A stretch of DNA of 64,000 bases from JAWPMT01 sp965229785 (lineage in GTDB: Bacteria > Bacteroidota > Bacteroidia > Cytophagales > Cyclobacteriaceae). The translations under genes and the position numbers were made by a program. Numbering within the stretch: the first letter of the stretch is position 1; each line of letters starts with the position of its first letter. Of this stretch, positions 36,576 through 45,081 are shown piece after piece. The stretch is taken from assembly GCA_965229785.1 (NCBI GenBank), contig CBDDJS010000001.1, positions 7,626,001-7,690,000 on the forward strand, given 5' to 3'. Below the pieces are notes generated by a model. That model had not been told where the DNA came from and did no database searches. It saw only the letters and a list, made by a program, of their open reading frames with translations.

Positions 36576-37866
36576 CAAGGGTTTCTTTCAGATCCTATGG
36601 CGGGTGATGCTTTTGGCTCTTTTTGCCTTAGGTATGAGTTATAGCTGGGTTAAAACTGAATTTGTAGTCACACCAGCTATTTTTGGGCTTTTTTGCCTGC
36701 TTTCTATCAGTGAGATCTATTGGTTTTTGAGGAGACAGGAACGGAATTGGTCCCGTTTCTTACTTTCTATTGAACATCAGGATTTCACGCGAAGCTATCA
36801 GCAGTTCAATGAAACAAAAATGCTCCGAGATGCTTATGATCTGATCACCAGGTCTTTTGAGCAGGTAAAAAGACAACAGGAATCAGATCACTTGTTGTTA
36901 AAAACAGTTCTGATGCATATTCCCATTGGACTTGCATGCTATTCAATGTCTGGCGAATCGGTTTTCGCTAATGACCCTTTTTTACAATTGATCGGGAGAA
37001 AATTGGCTCCTAAGGCGCCGCAATTGAAAGCTTTAATATCAGGTCTGACGGCTGAGATTTGGGAGGAGGAGGCACCACCAACGGAATTGATTGAGGAAAT
37101 TGATCAAAAGCGAATATTAATCAATGCGGAAAGTTTCAAGCTGTTAGGCCATAGTTATACGCTCCTGTCATTCATGGACATCAGTCATACACTGGAATCC
37201 AATGAATTGGAAAGCTATCAAAAACTCATGCGAGTTATGACACATGAGATCATGAATTCAACGGCACCTATTTTGTCTTTAATTCAGGTGGTTAACAAGA
37301 AACTGGTATCTGATGATGGCCTGAATGAACTGGATTCCCGATCCCAGCGAAACATGGGGAAAAGCCTTCTCGCCATAGAAGACCGGACGCAGGGTATGCT
37401 GGAATTCGTAGAAGGTTATCGTAAAATCAACAGGACTATTCAGCCGCAATTGATGGAAGTACAATCTTCTGAATTATTGGATGGTTTGGCTTCTGTAATG
37501 GCCGAAGTTGAGGTGAAAATTGAGGATCGGCTTCGGGCGACTTTACGGGTCGATAAGCACCTCATGTCGCAAGTATTGATCAATTTGATCACCAATGCGA
37601 AGGAGGCCATGGAAGCAATAGAAGAGGGATGGGTAAAAGTCAGGTTGTTTCGTTCGGAAGAGAAGGTTGTTATTGATGTATTAGACAATGGACCTGGCGT
37701 GAAACCTGAGCATCTGCATCAGATTTTTGTGCCTTTTTATACTACTAAGGCTACAGGATCAGGCATTGGACTTGCCCTAAGCCGGAGAATTGTCAAAGCT
37801 CATGGCGGGAGCATTGGTTATGAAAGGGTAGAAGGGAATGTGAGTCGGTTTAGGATCGTTCTTTAG
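36565..37866 (+). CDS. Membrane histidine kinase, partner of the sigma-54 regulator
   Basis: 433 residues. Two adjacent membrane helices (about 8-28 and 35-56) have almost no periplasmic loop. A PAS-like domain (about 110-210: MHIPIGLACYSMSGESVFANDPF) is followed by HisKA with His227 (MTHEIMNS) and HATPase motifs N (INLITNAKEAME), G1 (DNGPGV), F (FVPFYTTK) and G2 (GSGIGLALS). The short sensor suggests detection within the membrane or cytoplasm. It overlaps the regulator gene by 11 bases. Its last 59 bases (including stop) are duplicated at 38684-38742, beyond a transposase gene. Confidence 0.92.
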   Translation: MIFSKGFFQILWRVMLLALFALGMSYSWVKTEFVVTPAIFGLFCLLSISEIYWFLRRQERNWSRFLLSIEHQDFTRSYQQFNETKMLRDAYDLITRSFEQVKRQQESDHLLLKTVLMHIPIGLACYSMSGESVFANDPFLQLIGRKLAPKAPQLKALISGLTAEIWEEEAPPTELIEEIDQKRILINAESFKLLGHSYTLLSFMDISHTLESNELESYQKLMRVMTHEIMNSTAPILSLIQVVNKKLVSDDGLNELDSRSQRNMGKSLLAIEDRTQGMLEFVEGYRKINRTIQPQLMEVQSSELLDGLASVMAEVEVKIEDRLRATLRVDKHLMSQVLINLITNAKEAMEAIEEGWVKVRLFRSEEKVVIDVLDNGPGVKPEHLHQIFVPFYTTKATGSGIGLALSRRIVKAHGGSIGYERVEGNVSRFRIVL

Positions 37867-37867
37867 G
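37809..37867. repeat. 59-bp direct repeat, copy 1 (3' end of kinase gene)
   Basis: Covers the last codons, stop and one further base of the kinase gene. Identical to 38684-38742 except one base (G versus A). The copies lie 875 bases apart and bracket the transposase unit. Confidence 0.9.
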
Positions 37868-37962
37868 GAGGAATTCGAGTTTTACAGATTCTGATACGAT
37901 CGGAAAATATGATGCGATCCAATCCCAAGGGCTAGTCAGAGATTTAGTATAAAGTGGTTTCT

Positions 37963-37985
37963 CACCCTCGATTGTATCGAGGGTG
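37963..37985. repeat. REP-like hairpin, left side of transposase unit
   Basis: CACCCTCGA (37963-37971), loop TTGTA, TCGAGGGTG (37977-37985): perfect 9-bp arms, about 100 bases before the transposase start. Hairpins flanking such genes are typical REP-type recognition elements; a terminator for the kinase operon is an alternative. Confidence 0.55.
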
Positions 37986-38087
37986 GATAGATTGTCGCAT
38001 TTTTAATGCGTGTGCTATTTAATGAGGGGGCTTGACTGCATCATAGTAGTTTTGTGTTTTTCGCGTTCCAAAACAACTTTTAAACTG

Positions 38088-38636
38088 ATGTCCGCAGATC
38101 GATACTTGATTTCAGATCAAAATTCAATTTACTTTTTGACTTTTACTGTAGTTGGTTGGCTAGATGTATTCACTAGAAAGGAATACAAGATCGAGATAGC
38201 TGCATCTTTGAATTATTGCATCAATCATAAAGGATTAAAAATCTACAGTTGGTGCCTGATGAGTAATCACCTTCACTTGGTAGCACAAGCAGAGTTAGGT
38301 TTTCGAATGTCAGATATTATTCGAGACTTCAAGAAATACACTGCTAAGAAAATCATCCATTTGATACAAGAAGAGTCTGAAAGTAGAAAAGGGTGGATGT
38401 TGAATCAGTTTGAATATGCGGGAAGAAATTTACAAAGAATCAAGTATTTCAAATTTTGGAAAGATGACAGTCATGCCATTCAATTAGAAGGTGATATGAT
38501 TGATCAGAAGATTGAGTATACCCATCAAAATCCGGTAGAAGCATTGATTGTAGAAGAACCGGAATTCTATCTATATTCTTCAGCAAGAGATTACGCAGGC
38601 AGGAGAGGATTGGTTCGAGTGACGTTTGCAAGTTGA
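38088..38636 (+). CDS. REP-associated tyrosine transposase (RAYT, Y1/HUH family)
   Basis: 182 residues from ATG 38088; the frame reaches 38010, but the extension is not family-like. The HUH motif is in MSNHLHLVA (His61, His63) and the likely nucleophile is Tyr84 (FKKYTAKKI), followed by QNPVEALIVEEPEFYLYSSARDY, a C-terminal signature of this class. The enzyme family cleaves and rejoins single-stranded DNA at REP hairpins and is usually a single-copy domesticated gene rather than an active IS. Hairpins lie on both sides. Confidence 0.88.
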   Translation: MSADRYLISDQNSIYFLTFTVVGWLDVFTRKEYKIEIAASLNYCINHKGLKIYSWCLMSNHLHLVAQAELGFRMSDIIRDFKKYTAKKIIHLIQEESESRKGWMLNQFEYAGRNLQRIKYFKFWKDDSHAIQLEGDMIDQKIEYTHQNPVEALIVEEPEFYLYSSARDYAGRRGLVRVTFAS

Positions 38637-38653
38637 AAACTTGAGGATTTAAT

Positions 38654-38676
38654 GGTCCTCGTTTCAAACGAGGACC
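38654..38676. repeat. REP-like hairpin, right side of transposase unit
   Basis: GGTCCTCGTTT (38654-38664) and AAACGAGGACC (38666-38676), perfect 11-bp arms around one base, 17 bases after the transposase stop. It could also serve as terminator. Confidence 0.65.
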
Positions 38677-38683
38677 AGAAAGT

Positions 38684-38742
38684 GAGCATTGGTTATGAAA
38701 GGGTAGAAGGGAATGTGAGTCGATTTAGGATCGTTCTTTAGG
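38684..38742. repeat. 59-bp direct repeat, copy 2 (orphan kinase-gene tail)
   Basis: 58 of 59 bases match 37809-37867. It still reads as the end of the kinase gene with its stop codon but has no gene in front, so it is a non-functional remnant produced by duplication. Confidence 0.9.
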
Positions 38743-38810
38743 TAAGTCGAATTTAACCTGATCTACGCACACTGATTTTAAACACCAGCAGTTGTGGCTG
38801 GCGATTTGCA

Positions 38811-39773
38811 TTAGATGCCATTCAACCACTCGAAAATATCCTCAAAATAGTCCACTCCCTTAAGGTTGTGATCTGCTCCATCGTATTGGATCAATTGAAA
38901 GGATTTACCATCGGAGATCAAGTCATTGATCCGTTTCATGCTTGCCTGGACGGGTCCGAAGCGATCCAGCTCAGGGTCTCCGAATAGCCATAAAATGGGC
39001 ACCTGGACTGATTCAATTAATGGCAAAGGATCAAAGTCGATCACTGTTCTGAACCATTGGCGATAGGCATTCTTTTCAGGAGATTGTAAAAAGAATTTCG
39101 AAGGATATACCCTTGGAAACCAATCCCTTGTCTCATAATCGTTCCACATGGTTTTGAATTCAGAAAACCGACGATGGTCTCTGGTAACCTCATGGTCGAG
39201 CTGCTGCATTTGGGTTGCCTCCGATCGGTCAGTTTCACTGAACCCTTCCCGTTTAAGCCTTTCACTTCTTTCAAAAATTCGATCTTCAGCTACGGTACTT
39301 ACGGACCCGGAAATGATCACCATGAATGAAATTCGATTTGATTTTTTGGTGGCAATAGGGGCTACCCATCCACTTTGACTGGCAGCGATCAGACCAATTT
39401 GAGATGGATCGACTTCTTTTCGGGAGTGCAGGTAATCAACGGCAGCTACGGCATCCTGGGCCAGTGAGTCGAAATTGAAGTACCTCCAATCCGCTTCTGA
39501 ACCTTGCGATGAGCCGGCTCCACGCTTGTCGAAAATAAGTGAAACATAACCTTGTCTGGTAAATTTTTTCGCCCGCCATAAATTTTGGTCCCGCGTTGCA
39601 GCTCCTGAACCATGTAAAAAAACCACTGCGGGAAATGGACCTGAACCCTTTGGGGTTAGGACAGTTCCCGAGAGCAATAACGAGCCACTCTTAAATGTGA
39701 CTTCTTCTTTTTTGATGAATGCTTGTGCCTGGAAACAGATAGCCAGCATAAGGAATGAGCAAAGACCTTTCAT
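38811..39773 (-). CDS. Secreted alpha/beta hydrolase (dienelactone hydrolase / S9-like esterase)
   Basis: 320 residues with a signal peptide (1-18, QAQA). FLHGSGAATRDQN forms the oxyanion loop. The nucleophile elbow is SQSGW with Ser134 (first Gly of GxSxG replaced). Asp in FGDPELD and His in YDGADHNLKG complete the triad. FDKRGAGSS is typical of this exported Bacteroidota group. Probable ester or peptide hydrolysis in the periplasm; substrate unknown. It follows an AraC gene by 48 bases on the same strand and is probably co-transcribed with it. Confidence 0.87.
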   Translation of the reverse strand: MKGLCSFLMLAICFQAQAFIKKEEVTFKSGSLLLSGTVLTPKGSGPFPAVVFLHGSGAATRDQNLWRAKKFTRQGYVSLIFDKRGAGSSQGSEADWRYFNFDSLAQDAVAAVDYLHSRKEVDPSQIGLIAASQSGWVAPIATKKSNRISFMVIISGSVSTVAEDRIFERSERLKREGFSETDRSEATQMQQLDHEVTRDHRRFSEFKTMWNDYETRDWFPRVYPSKFFLQSPEKNAYRQWFRTVIDFDPLPLIESVQVPILWLFGDPELDRFGPVQASMKRINDLISDGKSFQLIQYDGADHNLKGVDYFEDIFEWLNGI

Positions 39774-39821
39774 AATATCTGAGTTGCGTCAAATCAAGTG
39801 AAGGTGCCGCTCAAAGTCGAC

Positions 39822-40931
39822 TCAATTCGGATTTGAGACCTTTTCCTGGCGGTTTTTGACGAAATCAGAGGGGGAGATACCTTCTGAATTTTTAAAAGCG
39901 CGATTGAAGGTGGCTTTACTGGTGAAACCTGATTCCATGGCGATACCCAAAAGTGTTTTGTGACGGTGTTCATCTTTTTCTATCGCCTGTTTAAATTGAG
40001 CCACGCGATAGCGATTCACGAATTCCTGAAATGAAACACCCATTTCCTGATTGAGTAAATAGGATAGTTGTTGAGTTGAAAGGTCGAGTTGCTTTGCTGT
40101 CGTTTTGATGTTCAGGTCATCATCTAAATAAGGCTTAGCCGAATTGAAGTAAGTTAATAATTGATCGATGTGGCTGGACTCATTTTCCTTCAACGAAGCA
40201 ATGATATGGGAGGAATAGGTAGGTTGATCCAGATTGGTAGCATTGAAGGCCAGGATACCCATAATGTAGAAGGTTCCCATGATCAATAGACTGCCAATTT
40301 TATCTGCCGGTAAGCCAGAATCAATACCTATCAGATTTAAGAAGAAGGTACCATAGATGAAAATCATACAGAAGAGTACACCCCAAAATGCCTTATAATA
40401 ATACCGCAGGAACCGGGACTTTCTGGTGCTGACAGCTCGATTGCATTGATTCAACATGATAAGCATCCCTGCCAGGAAACTGAAAGAAGAAACTGCTTTG
40501 AAAACAATAAAAAAGATGAATGAGTTGGGTAAGCCCAAATCAAAGTACCTGAATTTCTCTGCACCACTTGCCGTCAGATAGGGCCATTGCCAAATTATAC
40601 CTACGAAAAAGGGGGTGAAGAATAGGAAATCGCCTGGGGTATAGGTTTGTCTTTTTCCTGATAGGGCTTGAACATAAAACAAGAGAAAGGGCCAAATTAG
40701 AAGTTCAGCTACGGAGGTCATTTCCAGAAAAAATGGAAAATGATCCACCAGATCCGAAACCTGCATGAACTCGTCAAGGAGTACAAGGGTCATGACAAAG
40801 AGTGCGGCAGAGACGTTCTTGAAATGCCGTGACCGACTTTTAGATGAAAAAACGAATAGGAATTGGAGAAAGATGCCGATGACAAGCCCCGATCCGAAAA
40901 GGATCACCCATATGTTTAATGCGATGGTCAT
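39822..40931 (-). CDS. AraC-family regulator with multi-helix membrane sensor domain
   Basis: 369 residues. About seven hydrophobic segments fill residues 5-235 (for example IWVILFGSGLVIGIFLQFLF and LLIWPFLLFYVQAL), like the 7TM-type input domains of Bacteroidota AraC proteins. The C-terminal 110 residues are the AraC DNA-binding domain (IKTTAKQLDLSTQQLSYLLNQ and LLGIAMESGFTSKATFNRAFKN, then GISPSDFVKNR). It should couple a membrane signal to transcription, most likely of the adjacent hydrolase gene. Confidence 0.88.
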   Translation of the reverse strand: MTIALNIWVILFGSGLVIGIFLQFLFVFSSKSRSRHFKNVSAALFVMTLVLLDEFMQVSDLVDHFPFFLEMTSVAELLIWPFLLFYVQALSGKRQTYTPGDFLFFTPFFVGIIWQWPYLTASGAEKFRYFDLGLPNSFIFFIVFKAVSSFSFLAGMLIMLNQCNRAVSTRKSRFLRYYYKAFWGVLFCMIFIYGTFFLNLIGIDSGLPADKIGSLLIMGTFYIMGILAFNATNLDQPTYSSHIIASLKENESSHIDQLLTYFNSAKPYLDDDLNIKTTAKQLDLSTQQLSYLLNQEMGVSFQEFVNRYRVAQFKQAIEKDEHRHKTLLGIAMESGFTSKATFNRAFKNSEGISPSDFVKNRQEKVSNPN

Positions 40932-41204
40932 TTGTGCTTTCTGGTGCCCAAAACTCCTTTATGTAATGATAACCCAAATAGTCTTAGAAAGGCAAAAAGG
41001 GTACCTCAAATGTTTTTGAAATGGCTTTTTGCCTTGTTTGATTCCACTGCAACGATTTCAAATTATGTGAGTATTGTGAAAATGTGCAATGCTTGTCAGG
41101 TAGGCTTGAGCGAAGCACACTTCGAAGGTCCTGAAATGGTTTTTGAATATTTATTCTCAAAAACAGAAACATATCTCAATCACCTTGCGTTTATTTGTTC
41201 TTAA

Positions 41205-41222
41205 AAGTAGAATATTATACTT
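41205..41222. promoter_or_regulatory. Candidate PadR operator
   Basis: AAGTA (41205-41209) and TACTT (41218-41222) with an 8-base AT-rich spacer form a dyad 7 bases upstream of the PadR start, in the same position as the dyad at 21628-21642. Confidence 0.4.
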
Positions 41223-41229
41223 CCATCAC

Positions 41230-41556
41230 ATGAAGGGATTCATCGGAGAGTTTGAAGAACTGGTATTACTGACCATCGCTAACCTGGCTCAAGAGGCGTA
41301 TGGCGTATCTATTTTGAATGACATCACGTCAAGAGCTAATCGTAAGCTGAGTATTGGTGCATTGCATTCTACACTCACTCGATTGGAAGAAAAAGGATAC
41401 ATCACTTCTCATTTGGGCGAGCCAAGCCAAAGGAGAGGTGGCAGAAGAAAACGGTACTTCCAGTTGACAGATAGTGCGAAAGTGGAACTTACGAACATGA
41501 AGTCACTACGTGATGAATTGTGGGCTGGTGCAAACCTCAATATATCCCTGAAATGA
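41230..41556 (+). CDS. PadR-family transcriptional regulator
   Basis: 108 residues from ATG 41230; the frame is open to 41143 but the PadR fold starts here. Winged helix: ELVLLTIANLAQEAYGVSILNDI, KLSIGALHSTLTRLEEKGYITSHLG, and the wing RRGGRRKRYFQLTDSAKVEL. Small class without C-terminal extension. Its TGA overlaps the permease ATG (ATGA), so the two are translationally coupled. Probably represses its own operon. Confidence 0.9.
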   Translation: MKGFIGEFEELVLLTIANLAQEAYGVSILNDITSRANRKLSIGALHSTLTRLEEKGYITSHLGEPSQRRGGRRKRYFQLTDSAKVELTNMKSLRDELWAGANLNISLK

Positions 41557-44156
41557 AACAGCCCCCCAAACTTGCTCAAAAGCTGCTCTATTGGCGAGTG
41601 GGTAAAGCCGATGTAGAGGACATCATTGGTGACCTGGAGGAGGTGTATTATGATTACCTGGAATTGGAAGGAGCATGGACGGCCGACCTGCGCTACTGGT
41701 ATCAGGTGCTTAGTTTGAGTTATTCTTATGGCCTCAGAAGAAGGAAAGCGAAAGCCGCTTATTCTCCCTATTACTTCACAAACTACATCGACATGTTTAG
41801 CAATTATTTCAAAATAGCAATACGCAATTTTTCCAAACACAAGCTTTTCACCGTCATCAACATTGGAGGGCTGGCACTGGGCATGTGCATCTGCCTTTTG
41901 GCACTCACACTATCCGTAGCCATTTATCGGTCCGATGACTTTCATGTAAATAGAGATCGCATCTATCAGATCAATACCTACCTGGCGGATGAGTCCATGG
42001 ACAAGACCTATGCTTCGACCTTCCATGCATTGGGCGATCACATTGAGGAGAATTATCCTTTTTCCGAAAGCGTAGTAAACATTCGCTCTGATTTTAATGT
42101 GAACATACTTCACTTTGGGAGTGAGATCCCTGTTCGGGGTTACATGGCTGAATCGGGTTTCTTTGATCTGTTTGACTTTCAATTGATCAATGGTGATCCT
42201 TCCAGTGCACTTGAAAAGCCCTATAGCATCGTTCTGACGGAAGAGGTAGCAGATAAACTTTTTCGAGATAAAGATCCTTTGGGTAAAACCCTGGAGATGG
42301 AAATGGGAACTTTCACAGTAACAGGCGTAATAGAAAATCCCAAACAAACGCATTTTGCGTATGAGGTGTTAGCGTCTTATTCCACTTATGAGGCCATTGC
42401 CAAAGACCTGGAAAATGACTGGATCAATTATAGGAATCACTACGTGTATGTGATGCTGAAAGAAGGGGTGGAAAAGGGAGAGTTAGATCATGCCCTTTCC
42501 AATATTGAGGCATTAGCTTCGGAGTTCAACCCCGACAAAACAGTAGCGCTCGAGTCCATGGTTTTGACGGGCGTAGTTCCTCGTTGGAATATCAGTAACT
42601 CCATCGGTATTGGATGGGATCAACCTTCATTGATTTTCTTCCTTACTATCGGTTTTTTAGTGTTGCTCCCAGCCATATTCAACTATACCAACTTGTCCAT
42701 CGCTCGTGCTTTGAAAAGAGCCAAAGAGATTGGTATACGGAAAGTGGTAGGGGCAGAAAAGACACAGATCAAGACACAATTTGTAGTCGAAACGATCATA
42801 ATGGCGCTCCTGGCACTGATTGGTTCGTTTGCTATCATGCTGCCCTTGAAGAGGGAATTTCTAAATATGGTATGGAAATCGCGGGTACTTGATACAGAGC
42901 CCGAGTTTTATCAGATTACCACGTACATCGTTTTTGCAATCCTCGTGGGATTACTTGCCGGACTATTCCCGGCGCAGTATTTTGCCCGGCTGAACCCCAT
43001 GCAGATTTTAAAAGGGGAAATCAAGGATGGGAAAAGTAAAATTACCGGACTCAAAAAAGGTCTGTTTGTATTTCAGTTTTTTGTGTCATTGGTGTTCATT
43101 ATTGGCGTGGCCAGTCTTGCCAGACAGCACCGATATGTGCTCAATGAAAATCACGGTTTTGATTCTGAAAATGTACTGGTGATTCCCTTCAATGGGATAG
43201 ATAAGCAAATTGCCCTATCCGAATTAGCCAAGAATCCTTCCATTTCGGAGATCACCGCTACGTCTGGTTTACCTGGTGTGGGAGTGGGGCAAATGGTAGA
43301 GGCCACTTCTAATGATCAGGATACAATCAAGGTGAAACAAGTCTTCATCGATCATGGATTTGTCGACATGATGGATATGAAACTGGCCTGGGGAGGGGAT
43401 GAACTTGAGGCTTCAAATCAAACGGAAGAACTGGTGTTAGTCAATCAACAGTTTCTTACCTCCATGACGGTCTTTAACGTTCAAAAAGATACCATGCGCT
43501 TTGTGCTTCCGGATGGGACGCATTGTAGAATCGCTGGTATTCTCGAGGATTCAAATTTTGAACCCTTAAGTGAGATCATCCAGCCTTTGATGTTCAGACA
43601 ATCCCTGGAAAATACGGAGTATGCTTTGGTAAAAGTTGGCTCAGCTGATATTCAAAGTACGCTGGTAAGCCTGGAGCTTGCCTGGGAGTCCATTGACCGG
43701 GAACGGCAATTTGAATCTTCTTTTCTGGATGCGGAGATCGAAGAGGCTTATTACTTTTTAAGAGTTCAGATCAAGTTTTTCACAGTACTGAGTACACTAG
43801 CCATTATCATCTCTTGCTTAGGGCTACTGGGTATGGTGACATTCTCCACTGAAAACCGCACCAAAGAAATTGCCGTGAGGAAGATCATGGGAGCTTCCAA
43901 TTCGAGTTTATATGTGCTATTGACCAGAGATTTCATCAAGTTAATCAGTATTTCAGCATTGATCGCGATTCCTTTTTCCTACGTGTTCTACGATAAAATA
44001 TTCCTGTATTTTGTGATTCGCCATGGCACAGGATTGGGAATTGTAGAAGTGTTGATCAGCATCTTATTTCTTTTCACTGTCGGCTTTTTCTCCATCTTTT
44101 GGCAAACATCAAAAGTAGCCAGGTCGAATCCTGCCACAAAGTTGCGATATGAGTAA
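41553..44156 (+). CDS. FtsX/MacB-type ABC transporter permease with N-terminal prefix domain
   Basis: 867 residues from ATG 41553; the upstream 11 codons of open frame are ignored because the ATGA overlap with PadR marks the start. Prefix domain 1-80 (KLAQKLLYWRVGKADVEDI, GDLEEVYYDYLE). Then first helix (INIGGLALGMCICLLALTL), periplasmic MacB-type domain, FtsX helices with IGIRKVVGAEKTQI, second half and final IAVRKIMGASNSSL with terminal helices. Paralogue of the permease at 21976-24603 with the same PadR arrangement. No ATPase gene nearby. A strong hairpin follows the gene. Confidence 0.9.
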   Translation: MKQPPKLAQKLLYWRVGKADVEDIIGDLEEVYYDYLELEGAWTADLRYWYQVLSLSYSYGLRRRKAKAAYSPYYFTNYIDMFSNYFKIAIRNFSKHKLFTVINIGGLALGMCICLLALTLSVAIYRSDDFHVNRDRIYQINTYLADESMDKTYASTFHALGDHIEENYPFSESVVNIRSDFNVNILHFGSEIPVRGYMAESGFFDLFDFQLINGDPSSALEKPYSIVLTEEVADKLFRDKDPLGKTLEMEMGTFTVTGVIENPKQTHFAYEVLASYSTYEAIAKDLENDWINYRNHYVYVMLKEGVEKGELDHALSNIEALASEFNPDKTVALESMVLTGVVPRWNISNSIGIGWDQPSLIFFLTIGFLVLLPAIFNYTNLSIARALKRAKEIGIRKVVGAEKTQIKTQFVVETIIMALLALIGSFAIMLPLKREFLNMVWKSRVLDTEPEFYQITTYIVFAILVGLLAGLFPAQYFARLNPMQILKGEIKDGKSKITGLKKGLFVFQFFVSLVFIIGVASLARQHRYVLNENHGFDSENVLVIPFNGIDKQIALSELAKNPSISEITATSGLPGVGVGQMVEATSNDQDTIKVKQVFIDHGFVDMMDMKLAWGGDELEASNQTEELVLVNQQFLTSMTVFNVQKDTMRFVLPDGTHCRIAGILEDSNFEPLSEIIQPLMFRQSLENTEYALVKVGSADIQSTLVSLELAWESIDRERQFESSFLDAEIEEAYYFLRVQIKFFTVLSTLAIIISCLGLLGMVTFSTENRTKEIAVRKIMGASNSSLYVLLTRDFIKLISISALIAIPFSYVFYDKIFLYFVIRHGTGLGIVEVLISILFLFTVGFFSIFWQTSKVARSNPATKLRYE

Positions 44157-44177
44157 TGCTTAAAAGAACCTAATGAT

Positions 44178-44202
44178 AAATCCCGGCATTGTGCCGGGAT
44201 TT
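44178..44202. terminator. Strong hairpin between convergent permease and SDR genes
   Basis: AAATCCCGGCA (44178-44188) pairs perfectly with TGCCGGGATTT (44192-44202) over a TTG loop. The 11-bp stem with flanking A/T tracts can work in both directions. Confidence 0.7.
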
Positions 44203-44225
44203 GATGCGGTTTGAATGGACTGGGA

Positions 44226-44981
44226 TTACAAAAACATGCCACCAGAGACCTCTAGTCTTTGGCCAGTGACCCACTTCGCTTCGTCTGAACAAAGGAATGC
44301 GACCACACCCCCAATGTCGTCTGCTAATCCAGCACGACCTAAGGCAGTTTGAGAAGCGATGAAACCATTGACCTCAGGATTGTCCCGTACTACGCCTCCA
44401 CCAAAGTCCGTTTCTATTGCCCCCGGAGCGATCACATTGGATCTAATGCCGCGAGCTCCCAAAGATTTTGCCTGGTATCGGGTCAGCGTTTCCACTCCTC
44501 CTTTCATCACGGCATAGGCATCGTATCCGGGAAGGCTAAACCTTGCCAGTCCGGTAGATACATTGACAATCCCCCCTCCATCATTCAAAATGGGCAATGC
44601 TTTTTGTGTCAGGAAGAAAGCTGATTTTAAATGGACATTCATAAGAAGGTCGAATTGCTCTTCTGTTGTTTCCGTGTATGGCGCGTGAATTCCAATTCCG
44701 GCATTATTGATGAGGTAATCGAAAGAATCACGATCAAAGTGGTCCTTCAGTTTGGTTTTTAAAGCGGCTATAAACGTATCATAGTGCTCCAGGGTAGATA
44801 CATCCAGCTGAAGATAGGTGGCCTTTTGGCCCATTCCTGCTATCCACTCAACGACTGATCGGGCTTCTGATTCCCTGGAGTGATAAGTAATGATGATATC
44901 ATTTCCCTTGTCCGCAAGGGCAATGGCCATATCTTTTCCCAATCCCCTGCTTCCACCTGTTATTAATGCAATTTTGTTCAT
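44226..44981 (-). CDS. Short-chain dehydrogenase/reductase (classical SDR, FabG-like)
   Basis: 251 residues from ATG 44981; the frame extends to 45023, but the SDR fold starts with MNKIALITGG. Motifs: TGGSRGLG at 8-15, NNAG near 92-95, VST with Ser142, YAVMK with Tyr156 and Lys160, and a C-terminal VSGGMFL typical of FabG-like enzymes. The substrate is unknown. It lies about 97 bases downstream of an AraC gene on the same strand, an arrangement like the SDR+AraC pair at 9.5-11.5 kb. Confidence 0.88.
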   Translation of the reverse strand: MNKIALITGGSRGLGKDMAIALADKGNDIIITYHSRESEARSVVEWIAGMGQKATYLQLDVSTLEHYDTFIAALKTKLKDHFDRDSFDYLINNAGIGIHAPYTETTEEQFDLLMNVHLKSAFFLTQKALPILNDGGGIVNVSTGLARFSLPGYDAYAVMKGGVETLTRYQAKSLGARGIRSNVIAPGAIETDFGGGVVRDNPEVNGFIASQTALGRAGLADDIGGVVAFLCSDEAKWVTGQRLEVSGGMFL

Positions 44982-45071
44982 GATTTTTCTTGTCTGATTT
45001 TGATGAATCAAAATTGAGGTCAAGCGTCAGGCATGCACTTGCGAAATTTTAAGGAAGAATTACAAAATGAT

Positions 45072-45081
45072 CAGATGATCA
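45072..45081. promoter_or_regulatory. Candidate regulator site upstream of the SDR gene
   Basis: CAGATGATCA is the reverse complement of TGATCATCTG, one base different from TGATTATCTG found at 46006-46015 upstream of the AraC gene. It overlaps the AraC stop codon, about 90 bases before the SDR start. Weak evidence. Confidence 0.25.

Larger units (their letters stand above)
37868..38742. mobile_element. REP-associated transposase unit bounded by a direct repeat
   Basis: Contains one transposase gene, a hairpin on each side and the second copy of the 59-bp kinase tail. Boundaries are set by the repeat, not by recognised element ends. No terminal inverted repeats of IS type. Its sequence is visibly more AT-rich than the flanking genes. 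Confidence 0.55.

Noticed and set aside
37809..38742. Reading the 59-bp repeats as a classical transposition target-site duplication
   Set aside because: Far too long for known elements and RAYTs do not normally duplicate targets; reported as an unexplained duplication instead.
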